28,586 bases of DNA from assembly GCA_030833305.1 (NCBI GenBank), contig JAURHL010000005.1, forward strand, positions 1 to 28,586, in the 5' to 3' direction. Numbering within the stretch: position 1 is the first letter of the stretch; each line of letters starts with the position of its first letter. A program made the position numbers and the translations under genes. Under the pieces are notes generated by a model, which saw only the letters and a program-made list of their open reading frames with translations, was not told where the DNA came from and did no database searches. This document shows positions 15,968-23,141 of this stretch, piece by piece. The stretch is from Acidimicrobiales bacterium. Lineage in GTDB: Bacteria; Actinomycetota; Acidimicrobiia; Acidimicrobiales; Ilumatobacteraceae.

Positions 15968-17487
15968 CACCCAAGATTGGCACATCGGTGTCGGTTACGG
16001 CGTTCCATCAGCACCAACGCGAACGGCACCATCGACGTCACGACGACGTTCAGGAACGGAGGCGGTTCGAGGTTCGCGGCGACTCGCGCCACCGCGTCGA
16101 CCCAGCGCACCGCCAACGAGGGCAAGAACATCGACGGCTCGGAAAGGGCCGGAAACGAACCGGCGACCATCGCCGCGGGGATCCCCACCAGCATCACGAG
16201 ACCCGCCACCGGTGCGGCCAGCAGGTTCGCCGGTAACGCCAACGCGCTCGGCCAGCCGAAGACCGCCACCGACACCGGCAAGACCCCGAGTTGCGCCGCG
16301 ATCGTTGGTGCCATCCAGTCCGCCAGACGTCGACGTCGAGAGTTCGAGCCCCTCAACACTCGGTGGATCGCCGGAGTGCCCATGACCAAGCCGAAGGTGC
16401 CCGCGGCGGACAGCCACCATCCGACCGACCACGCCAGGAAAGGGTCGACGAAGAGAAAGATGATCACGCACAACGACAGCACCCCGACGGCCCGGGGTCG
16501 CCATCCGATCGCCAGCGCCACCGCCGACACCGCCGCCATGCCCGACGCGCGGACCACCGACGGCTCGACGCGAGTGAGGACCGCGAACCAGACCAGCGCC
16601 CCGAGCGTCACCGACATTCGGGTCCAGCGACCGCGGCGTCGGGTCATCGGAGCGATGACCGCCAGCAGATAGCCCACGTTCTGCCCCGACACCGCCGTCA
16701 GGTGAGCCAGGCCGCTCGCGCGAAAACGTTCCACCATGTCCTCGCTCTGATCGGAGTCGTCCCCGTAGACCAAACCAGCGAAGAGAGCGGAGTCGTCGTC
16801 GTTCATCGCCCCGGCACCGCGTGACATCACGTCGCGCACGTCGTTGGCCGAGCGTTCGAGGGCCCGCGAGCGACGTCGCGGGCCACCGGCCGGATCCGAG
16901 AAGGACTCCACCTCGATCTCGCCGACGATGTGACGAACCTGCGAACGGCGCCGACGTTCCTCTCGCACCTCACGGGTTCGACCTTCCACCCTCACCGACT
17001 CCCCCCGTTTCAACCCGCTCACCCCGGCAGCGATCGACCCGTACACGACGGCTTCGAAACGGCGGCCCTCGATCGACAGCACCACGCGAGTGCCGCGACC
17101 GAACGACTCGGGGTCCGAGGCCAGCGTCGCCACCGTCGACACGTCACCGAAAGCGACCGTGCGCACATCACCCCATTCGCTCGTCGAGCGCCACCCGACG
17201 AGACCGATCACGAGCACGACCACCATCGACGTCGAGCGCAGACGTTCGCGCGAGGCGACCGGGCGCACGACGACCCAGGGAAGTGTCGCCAGCATCGGCC
17301 AACCGCCCCGATGAAGAGCCGACGACGGTCCATGTTCGAAGGCCCACGCACCCCACACCGCCGCCATCGCCACCACCAGCCAGTGCCACCGTGCGGTGGA
17401 ATCGATGGCGTACCCTGAATCTCCGTGGCTCTCGGATCGATCTTCGACGCTCCCGCGGACTCGGTTCCCGACGGGCCCCGCCATCAT
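15967..17487 (-). CDS. comEC: ComEC/Rec2-type DNA-uptake channel protein lacking the C-terminal hydrolase domain
   Basis: ComEC forms the inner-membrane channel that carries single-stranded DNA during natural transformation. The 506-residue protein has N-terminal hydrophobic helices, a DUF4131-like soluble region (about residues 105-200) and a polytopic Competence domain. The core motif is GLAHLTAVSGQNVGYLL (about 259-275), followed by PSVVRASGMAAVSAVAL and DPFLAWSVGWWLSAAGTFGLV. It stops right after the last helices, without the metallo-beta-lactamase domain of 700-800-residue ComEC proteins. ATG 17487 is supported by GAGG five bases upstream (ATG 17484 and GTG 17493 are alternatives). This start overlaps, head to head, the 5' end of the plus-strand membrane gene at 17425. 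The stop overlaps holA. Confidence 0.88.
   Translation of the reverse strand: MMAGPVGNRVRGSVEDRSESHGDSGYAIDSTARWHWLVVAMAAVWGAWAFEHGPSSALHRGGWPMLATLPWVVVRPVASRERLRSTSMVVVLVIGLVGWRSTSEWGDVRTVAFGDVSTVATLASDPESFGRGTRVVLSIEGRRFEAVVYGSIAAGVSGLKRGESVRVEGRTREVREERRRRSQVRHIVGEIEVESFSDPAGGPRRRSRALERSANDVRDVMSRGAGAMNDDDSALFAGLVYGDDSDQSEDMVERFRASGLAHLTAVSGQNVGYLLAVIAPMTRRRGRWTRMSVTLGALVWFAVLTRVEPSVVRASGMAAVSAVALAIGWRPRAVGVLSLCVIIFLFVDPFLAWSVGWWLSAAGTFGLVMGTPAIHRVLRGSNSRRRRLADWMAPTIAAQLGVLPVSVAVFGWPSALALPANLLAAPVAGLVMLVGIPAAMVAGSFPALSEPSMFLPSLAVRWVDAVARVAANLEPPPFLNVVVTSMVPFALVLMERRNRHRCANLG
17411..17416 (+). promoter_or_regulatory. Possible -10 box of the membrane gene at 17425
   Basis: TACCCT lies 8 nt before GTG 17425, which has no ribosome binding site. 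It would give a leaderless transcript. The site lies inside the 5' coding part of comEC on the other strand. No good -35 is seen. Confidence 0.3.
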
Positions 17488-17871
17488 CGACACCTCGTGC
17501 GTCGTCTCGGGCCGTTCGTGCCGATCGGCATCGCCCTGGCTCTGGGCCTCGTAGCCGCGATGTTGTTGGTGGGCAGCGAATCCGCGTGGCGCGGCGCGCC
17601 CGGATTCATCCTCGCCGTGGCCTCCCTCCCGACGCTTCCACTCTTCGGCGTGCCGGTGATGGGTGGAACCACGCGCTGGGTGTTGGCGATCGTCACCAGC
17701 CTCGCTCTCTGGTACGGCATCGGGACGTTGGCGTCACGCCGCTCCACCAGTCGGGTGGTCACCAGTTGGCCCGAATGGCGACGCGAGTACGTGCGCCTGT
17801 CGGTCGGGGTGTGGGTCGGCGCACTCGTCGGGTTGGGCGTGGCGGCCACGGTGCTGTCGGTCAATCTCTGA
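17425..17871 (+). CDS. Unrecognised small integral membrane protein, four predicted helices
   Basis: I do not recognise this 148-residue protein. It has four hydrophobic segments at about 28-50, 60-79, 84-104 and 122-146, with an Arg-rich cytoplasmic-type loop (ASRRSTSRVVTSWPEWRREYVR) before the last. The N-terminal 25 residues are polar. GTG 17425 is taken as the start because TACCCT lies 8 nt upstream; there is no Shine-Dalgarno sequence. The gene sits on the strand opposite to comEA and comEC. Its first 63 bases overlap the 5' end of comEC, and its end is 19 bp from the convergent comEA stop. The regular hydrophobic pattern and third-position GC make a chance frame unlikely. The only competing minus-strand frame here encodes a low-complexity Thr/Pro/Arg-rich sequence. 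Confidence 0.7.
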   Translation: MALGSIFDAPADSVPDGPRHHRHLVRRLGPFVPIGIALALGLVAAMLLVGSESAWRGAPGFILAVASLPTLPLFGVPVMGGTTRWVLAIVTSLALWYGIGTLASRRSTSRVVTSWPEWRREYVRLSVGVWVGALVGLGVAATVLSVNL

Positions 17872-17890
17872 TGGACCGGTCGTCGCTCGG

Positions 17891-18571
17891 TCACACCTTC
17901 ACCAACCCACGAATAGCCTCCAGCTTCGCGGCGCCGATGCCCGGAACGTCGAGCAGGCCGTCCACCGACGCGAACCGACCGCGCTCGTCACGATGACGCA
18001 CGATCGCCGCGGCCGTGGCCGGTCCGATGCCGGGTAACCGATCGAGTTCGGTGATCGTGGCGGTGTTGATGTCGATCGGGAACTGCGGGCCGGCGACATC
18101 TCCGCCGTCGCCGTCGGATGAGACGTCCACGATCACTTCGCCCACCGCCGGCACGTACACCCGCTGACCGTCGCGCACGGGCGCGGCCAGATTGATGGCG
18201 TCGGGATCGGCTCCGAAGACCGCTCCTCCGGCGATGTTCACGGCATCGATGACGCGAGCGGTCGGGGACAATTCGTAGACACCGGGTCGCGTCACTCGTC
18301 CGGCCACGTGAACGGTGATCATCGACGACGATGGGCGCGTGGTGTCCGGAACCGACGTGGTGGCGTACGCGAGATCGTCCTCCACCGGTGCGGGCGGTTG
18401 ACGCAACAACAGCCACGCGAACCCGATGATCACCATCGTCGAAACGAGCGCTCCCAAGAGGCGACCCCAACCGAGATAACGCACCCATCCGGCCGCTCGC
18501 CGCTTCATGTCGTCCCAGAGCGCCGTCCGGCTCGTGTCGTCATCGTTCGGACGCGGACGCCACGCCTCCAT
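17891..18571 (-). CDS. comEA: ComEA-like competence DNA-binding protein (TM + SLBB + helix-hairpin-helix)
   Basis: ComEA binds double-stranded DNA at the membrane surface and hands it to ComEC. The 226-residue protein has one transmembrane anchor (about residues 38-56, LLGALVSTMVIIGFAWLLL), an Asp/Thr/Pro-rich linker and a SLBB domain (ITVHVAGRVTRPGVYEL ... GQRVYVPAVGE, about 84-142). A C-terminal pair of helix-hairpin-helix motifs follows (DINTATITELDRLPGIGPATA and DGLLDVPGIGAAKLEAIRGL, about 165-224). This is the classical ComEA order. It lies 51 bp downstream of glpD on the same strand. comEC follows on the same strand, but only after a plus-strand gene lying between them. Confidence 0.93.
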   Translation of the reverse strand: MEAWRPRPNDDDTSRTALWDDMKRRAAGWVRYLGWGRLLGALVSTMVIIGFAWLLLRQPPAPVEDDLAYATTSVPDTTRPSSSMITVHVAGRVTRPGVYELSPTARVIDAVNIAGGAVFGADPDAINLAAPVRDGQRVYVPAVGEVIVDVSSDGDGGDVAGPQFPIDINTATITELDRLPGIGPATAAAIVRHRDERGRFASVDGLLDVPGIGAAKLEAIRGLVKV

Positions 18572-18593
18572 CTCGCTGACCTCGCTCCGTTCC

Positions 18594-18611
18594 CGTCGGC
18601 GCCTTCCGACG
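18594..18611. repeat. Inverted repeat between glpD and comEA
   Basis: CGTCGG and CCGACG flank a 6-nt spacer, starting 12 nt after the glpD stop when read on the minus strand. No T-run follows, so a strong intrinsic terminator is unlikely. It could weaken read-through into comEA or protect the 3' end of the upstream mRNA. Confidence 0.35.
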
Positions 18612-18622
18612 AGCGGCTCGAC

Positions 18623-20347
18623 TCAGGCCGTGGGTGTGCGCCAGTGCGTGGTGGTGACCGTTCGTCGATCGTGCTCGCGACGCACCTCGTCGGCCACGCG
18701 CCCCTCGTCCCAACCCCACAACGGGGCCGCGATCCGGGCCACGTTCTCGAGAGTCTCGCGACCCACCTGACCCGTGGTCCCCGACACGAGTCGACGATCG
18801 ACGACGTCCGACAGCGTGTACGCGGACTCGTGGGTCACGGCGAAGACGACCTGGGCGCCCACATCGTCGGCGGACGGACCAACGGTGCGGGCCAGATCGG
18901 CGTCGGTGCGCACGAGTTCGAGGATGCGCACGTACTCACTGCCGTACAAGCGCGCGACGTTCTCGGCCGAACGTGGATTCAACCCCACCGCCATCAATTC
19001 ATCGGTGGCCACGCGCAGGTAGTCGTCGGCGTCCTCAGCCCAGGCGAACGCCCCGAACGCCGCCGTTCGGCGGGAGTCGAAGCGTCGCGATGGTCGACCG
19101 ACCAGTTCATTCTCGAACAAGCGGTCCACCATCTGTTCCGCGGTGGCCCGACCGGTGGTCCACTTGCCACCGCCGATGGACCACAGGTTCGCGACGCCGT
19201 GATCGACGTGGTGGTACAACTCGTGACGTCGACTGGCCGAATACGTGCCGGTCGACTCGCCCTCGGCACCGGTGCGAATGAGCGGACGCACACCGACCGT
19301 CGTCATCTCCACGTCGTCCACCGACAATCGGTCGGCGTCGGGAGCCATCGTCGAGTTCACGGTGTCGAGAATCAGGTCGACGTCGGAGGGGTCGACCACA
19401 ACCGAGGACTCGTCACCGTCGATGGGAGTGTCGGTCGGGCCGATGAAGGACTTGCCCATCCACGGCGACACGATCACGTGTCGCCCCGAGCGAGCGCGGG
19501 CGAAGACGGCATCTTTCACCCGACCCGGTCCACCGATGGGCCGGGTCAGTACGTGCACCCCCTTCGACCGATCCACCCCCACACCCGTCGGGCGTCCGAG
19601 CGACGACAACACCCGATCGATCCACGGACCGGCCGCGTTCACCACCACCCGCGCGCGCACCACCTGCTCGGTCGCCCCTCGGACGACCCGAACTCCCTCC
19701 ACCTGAAAGCGTCCGTCCGTTTCCGTGCCCACGAACCCGGCCACGCGGGCGTGATTGAAGAGTCGGGCACCGGCCACCGTCGCTGACTTCGCGTACGCCA
19801 GCAGCAATCGCTCGGGATGGATGTTCATGGTGTCGTGATACGCGAAAGCACCTTGCAGACCCTCTCGATCCAACCACGGAACGGCCTCCAACAAACGACG
19901 GCGCGACAACCACCGGGGATGCGGAATGCGGAGACCTTCCGGGGCTCGTCGGTTGCGATCGAAGGACAAGGCGTCGTACAACAGCACGCCGGCTCCGATG
20001 AGTGCGGTGGACGGCTTGCTCCAACGCCACGCGGGCATGATGAATCGCGTCTGCTCGACCAGGTGCGGTGCCCCGAGCGCCAGAACACGCCGCTCGCGCA
20101 GGCTCTCGCGCACCACCGCGATGTCGTATTGCTCGAGATAGCGGATGCCGCCGTGGATGTACTTGGTCGTGGCCGCACTGGTCCCCGACCCGAAGTCGTT
20201 CGCTTCGAACAGGGCCACACTCAGGCCTCGCGACGCGGCCTCACGGGCCACGCAGATTCCGGTGATGCCACCGCCGATGACGATCACGTCGAGTTCACCC
20301 GACGTGAGGTCGTTCATCGATGATTCGAGCGGAATACTGACGGGCAT
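18623..20347 (-). CDS. glpD: Glycerol-3-phosphate dehydrogenase, FAD-dependent (GlpD)
   Basis: GlpD oxidises sn-glycerol-3-phosphate to dihydroxyacetone phosphate at the membrane and passes electrons to quinone. The 574-residue protein has the N-terminal FAD Rossmann motif (VIVIGGGITGICVAREAASRG), the GlpD-specific GTSAATTKYIHGGIRYLEQ and VRESLRERRVL, and a second FAD contact (VVNAAGPWIDRVL). The substrate/C-terminal domain has SPWMGKSFIGPTDTP and WSIGGGKWTTGRATAEQMVD, followed by an alpha-helical C-terminal domain. Start ATG 20347 is 9 bp after the thioredoxin-TPR stop. An internal ATG at 20317 (MNDLTSGELDVIV) would give a more typical N-terminus; no ribosome binding site separates the two. 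No glycerol kinase or facilitator is adjacent. Confidence 0.94.
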   Translation of the reverse strand: MPVSIPLESSMNDLTSGELDVIVIGGGITGICVAREAASRGLSVALFEANDFGSGTSAATTKYIHGGIRYLEQYDIAVVRESLRERRVLALGAPHLVEQTRFIMPAWRWSKPSTALIGAGVLLYDALSFDRNRRAPEGLRIPHPRWLSRRRLLEAVPWLDREGLQGAFAYHDTMNIHPERLLLAYAKSATVAGARLFNHARVAGFVGTETDGRFQVEGVRVVRGATEQVVRARVVVNAAGPWIDRVLSSLGRPTGVGVDRSKGVHVLTRPIGGPGRVKDAVFARARSGRHVIVSPWMGKSFIGPTDTPIDGDESSVVVDPSDVDLILDTVNSTMAPDADRLSVDDVEMTTVGVRPLIRTGAEGESTGTYSASRRHELYHHVDHGVANLWSIGGGKWTTGRATAEQMVDRLFENELVGRPSRRFDSRRTAAFGAFAWAEDADDYLRVATDELMAVGLNPRSAENVARLYGSEYVRILELVRTDADLARTVGPSADDVGAQVVFAVTHESAYTLSDVVDRRLVSGTTGQVGRETLENVARIAAPLWGWDEGRVADEVRREHDRRTVTTTHWRTPTA

Positions 20348-20356
20348 CGCGGGATT

Positions 20357-21061
20357 TCAGAACAGGCGCGCGGTGAGTTTCTTGCGCCAACCCGCGGTGC
20401 GCGGGTCCTCGGCGCCCATCAGCTCGAGAATGTCGAGGAACTGCTGACGCGCGTCCTCGTCGGCTTTCACGCTGTCGAGGAGCGCGGCCAATCGATCGTC
20501 GAAATCGTCGGCGGGTCGCATCGACAACCTCGCGGCGGCGGCCGCTTTGCGAACCTCGTCCGTCTCGGGAACGCGCGCCAACAAAGCCAAGGCGTCCTCG
20601 CCCTGACCGCGAGCGGTGAGGATGTCCGCCAACGCCACGATGGCCGACTCGTTGCCGGGGTCGATTCCGAGCACCGCACGCAGACTCTCCTCGTCGCCCT
20701 TGGCCAACAGATCCGAGATCACCTCGTCCTCGGCCGTGGGCAACAACATGTCCACGTATTGCTTCACCACGTGTTCGGGCTGCGCGCCCTGGAACATGGG
20801 CATCGCACGACCGTCGGCGACCGCGAACACCGCGGGGATCGACTGAACCCGGAACGCTTGCGCGATGCCGGGATTCTCGTCGATGTTGACCTTGGCCAGC
20901 ACCACTTTGCCGTTCGTCGCGGCGACCACTCGTTCGATGATCGGACCCAACGTCTTGCAGGGTTCGCACCACGGAGCCCAGAGATCCACCACCACCGGCA
21001 CGGTCATGGAGCGAGCCAGCACGTCGTTCTCGAAGGACGCGTCGGTGACATCGATGAACAT
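20357..21061 (-). CDS. Thioredoxin-TPR co-chaperone (CnoX/YbbN-like)
   Basis: The 234-residue protein has an N-terminal thioredoxin domain (about 1-110) with active site WCEPCK (31-36) and the cis-proline loop QSIPAVFAV. A C-terminal helical TPR-like region follows (TAEDEVISDLLAKGDEESLRA to the end, with repeats near ALADILTARGQGEDALALLA). This is the CnoX/YbbN layout. E. coli CnoX has SxxC and no reductase activity, while this one keeps both cysteines and could be a working oxidoreductase. ATG 21061 is chosen because TAGCGT lies 7 nt upstream and the frame further upstream looks non-coding. The gene is divergent from the phosphotransferase at 21153 and leads into glpD after 9 bp. Confidence 0.9.
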   Translation of the reverse strand: MFIDVTDASFENDVLARSMTVPVVVDLWAPWCEPCKTLGPIIERVVAATNGKVVLAKVNIDENPGIAQAFRVQSIPAVFAVADGRAMPMFQGAQPEHVVKQYVDMLLPTAEDEVISDLLAKGDEESLRAVLGIDPGNESAIVALADILTARGQGEDALALLARVPETDEVRKAAAAARLSMRPADDFDDRLAALLDSVKADEDARQQFLDILELMGAEDPRTAGWRKKLTARLF

Positions 21062-21068
21062 GTACCAG

Positions 21069-21074
21069 ACGCTA
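21069..21074 (-). promoter_or_regulatory. Possible -10 box of the thioredoxin-TPR gene
   Basis: TAGCGT on the minus strand lies exactly 7 nt before ATG 21061, and no ribosome binding site is present. This predicts a leaderless mRNA for the thioredoxin-TPR/glpD operon. It shares the 91-bp divergent gap with the phosphotransferase promoter. Confidence 0.37.
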
Positions 21075-21139
21075 CCGGCGTTCCCCCGACGGCTCACGTT
21101 CGTGACGGGACGACCTGTCGAAACGTGTCCCCGCAGGGC

Positions 21140-21145
21140 TACCGT
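21140..21145 (+). promoter_or_regulatory. Possible -10 box of the phosphotransferase operon
   Basis: TACCGT lies exactly 7 nt before GTG 21153. There is no Shine-Dalgarno sequence, so a leaderless transcript starting on the GTG is the simplest reading. The -35 is weak. Confidence 0.37.
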
Positions 21146-21152
21146 ATGCGCC

Positions 21153-22187
21153 GTGACCGACGTACCAGGCATACGACTCGATGCGGTCACCGATTGGTTG
21201 CACGACCACGTGGAAGGCGCGGAAGGTCCGTTTCGCTTCGACGTCATCGCCGGTGGCCATTCGAACCTCACGTACCGCGTGACGGCCGCCAACGGGAATC
21301 GGTTCGTTCTTCGGCGTCCACCGCTCGGTCACGTGCTGGCGAGTGCGCACGACATGGGTCGCGAGCACCGCATCATCCACGCGCTGCAGGACACCCCGGT
21401 TCCCGTCGCCCCCGCCGTCGGGTACTGCGACGACCCGTCCGTCAACGACGCTCCCTTCTACGTGATGAAGTTCGTCGATGGTCTCGTCATCCGCGATCGC
21501 GAGGCCGCCGAGACGTTGCTGACCCCCGCGGCTCGTCGTCGCGCCAGCGAGTCGATCGTCGACACCATGGCCGCCATTCATCGCGTCGACCCCACCAAGG
21601 TCGGTCTCGGCGATCTCGGTCGCCACGAGGGTTACATCGCTCGACAATTGAAGCGTTGGTACGGCCAATGGAACCAGCAGAAAACCCGGGACCTGCCGGC
21701 GGTCGATCGGGTTCACGATGCGTTGCTGGCCCGCATCCCCGAACAAGGCCCGGCCACGCTCGTGCACGGCGACTACCGACTCGACAACTGCATGGTCGAC
21801 ACCAACGGCGAGGTGATCGCGGTTCTCGACTGGGAAATCTGCACCCTCGGTGACCCGATGGCCGACCTCGGTCTGCTGATGGTCTACTGGACCGGCCCCG
21901 GCGACGACGCGTCGGCCTGGACCGGCTCGGCCTGCTCGGCCCCGGGGTTCCTCGACCGCGACGACCTCGCCACCCGCTACACCGAGGTCAGTGGACGCGA
22001 CACGTCGCAGCTCGACTTCTACGTGACGTTCGCGTTCTGGAAATTGGTCTGCATCCTCGAGGGCGTGTACGCCCGATACCTCGGCGGAGCGCTCGGACAA
22101 CGTGATCCCGCCGAGCTCGAACCGTTCAACCAACAAGTTCTCGGTGCGGCGGCGCGCGCCGAAGAGATGCTCGGACGACTGAAATGA
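21153..22187 (+). CDS. APH-family phosphotransferase, ACAD10/11 kinase-domain type
   Basis: The 344-residue protein is a kinase of the aminoglycoside-phosphotransferase fold. FRFDVIAGGHSNLTYRV and NRFVLRRPP form the nucleotide-binding lobe. The catalytic loop is HGDYRLDN (205-212), and the metal-binding Asp lies in VLDWEICTLGDPMADLG (about 224-240). The DWEICTLGDPMADLG wording is typical of the group related to the kinase domain of human ACAD10/ACAD11, which phosphorylates 4-hydroxyacyl-CoAs for beta-oxidation. This suggests an acyl-CoA-type substrate rather than an antibiotic. No acyl-CoA dehydrogenase is adjacent. GTG 21153 is chosen over upstream frames because of the -10-like TACCGT and because the frame upstream overlaps the divergent thioredoxin gene. 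The 3' end overlaps the PAC2 gene by four bases (ATGA). Confidence 0.87.
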   Translation: MTDVPGIRLDAVTDWLHDHVEGAEGPFRFDVIAGGHSNLTYRVTAANGNRFVLRRPPLGHVLASAHDMGREHRIIHALQDTPVPVAPAVGYCDDPSVNDAPFYVMKFVDGLVIRDREAAETLLTPAARRRASESIVDTMAAIHRVDPTKVGLGDLGRHEGYIARQLKRWYGQWNQQKTRDLPAVDRVHDALLARIPEQGPATLVHGDYRLDNCMVDTNGEVIAVLDWEICTLGDPMADLGLLMVYWTGPGDDASAWTGSACSAPGFLDRDDLATRYTEVSGRDTSQLDFYVTFAFWKLVCILEGVYARYLGGALGQRDPAELEPFNQQVLGAAARAEEMLGRLK

Positions 22188-23098
22188 CATCCATTCCCGA
22201 TGTCGAACTGAACGGGGATCTGCCTCACCTCGACAAGCCGGTTCTGGTGGTCATGTTGCAGGGTTGGATCGACGCGGCCGGCGCGGCGAACGAGGCCATG
22301 AACGCCATCGAAGCGCAGATCAATCCACTTCCGATCGCCACTTTCGACGCCGACGTGTTCATCGACTTCCGTGCGCGGCGTCCGACGATGGAGATTCGCG
22401 ACGGTCGCAACAGCAACATCGAGTGGCCCAGCATCGATCTGTACGCCGGTCACGACCGCACTGGTCGTGACGTCCTGATCCTCACCGGCTTCGAGCCCGA
22501 TTCCGCGTGGCACCGATTCGCGTCGGCCGTTCGCGAGCTGTGCGTTCGACTCGAGGTGTCGATGATGGTCGGGCTCGGGGCCTACCCCTTCCCCACACCT
22601 CACACGCGACCGAGCAACCTCTCGTGCACCACTCCTTCGGCGGATCTGCTGAACAAACACTCCTTCGTCCGCACCTCGGTCGACGTTCCCGCGGGCATGG
22701 CGGCCGTCCTCGAGCAAGTGCTCCACGACGCCGGCATCCCCTCCATCAGCATCTGGGCCCAGGTTCCCCAGTACATACCGGCCATGACGTATCCGGCCGC
22801 CGCAGTGGCTCTGCTCGACGGATTGAAGGACACCGCGGGTCTGCTCTTCGATCGCGGTTCCTTGCAACAGGAGGCGGTCATCCAGACCGAACGCCTCGAT
22901 CGACTCGTGGCGAAGAACTCCGAGCATCAGGAGATGGTGCAGAAATTGGAACAGGCCTACGACGCCATGCTCCCCCAAGATGCCAACGCCACCCGACACG
23001 ACGGCCAGCAACTTTCCGAGAAGGACATCCCGACCCCCGAGGAACTCACCGCCGAATTGGAAGCCTTCCTGCGCGACGCGAATCCCGACCTGCCCTGA
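22184..23098 (+). CDS. PAC2 family protein
   Basis: The 304-residue soluble protein matches the PAC2 family, named for a eukaryotic/archaeal proteasome-assembly chaperone and common as a conserved protein in actinobacteria. Typical features are the opening KPVLVVMLQGWIDAAGAANEAM, the FDADVFIDFRARRPTMEI stretch, LILTGFEPDSAWHRF and the Gly-rich MMVGLGAYPFPTPHTRP. After SIWAQVPQYIPAMTYPAA comes a helical, probably coiled-coil C-terminal tail (KNSEHQEMVQKLEQAYD). The molecular function in bacteria is not established. ATG 22184 overlaps the phosphotransferase stop (ATGA), so translation is coupled. No proteasome genes are in the window. Confidence 0.85.
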   Translation: MTSIPDVELNGDLPHLDKPVLVVMLQGWIDAAGAANEAMNAIEAQINPLPIATFDADVFIDFRARRPTMEIRDGRNSNIEWPSIDLYAGHDRTGRDVLILTGFEPDSAWHRFASAVRELCVRLEVSMMVGLGAYPFPTPHTRPSNLSCTTPSADLLNKHSFVRTSVDVPAGMAAVLEQVLHDAGIPSISIWAQVPQYIPAMTYPAAAVALLDGLKDTAGLLFDRGSLQQEAVIQTERLDRLVAKNSEHQEMVQKLEQAYDAMLPQDANATRHDGQQLSEKDIPTPEELTAELEAFLRDANPDLP

Positions 23099-23141
23099 CG
23101 CGCGCACTAGGTTCTGGTCGTCCCCGAGTCGAGGAGAATCC

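Noticed and set aside
17488..17894. Minus-strand frame that could bridge comEA to comEC
   Set aside because: Its translation is low-complexity Thr/Pro/Arg and lacks any hydrophobic pattern, while the plus-strand frame encodes clear membrane helices.
18594..18611. Intrinsic terminator after glpD
   Set aside because: The stem is only 6 bp and has no following T-run, so I list it only as an inverted repeat.
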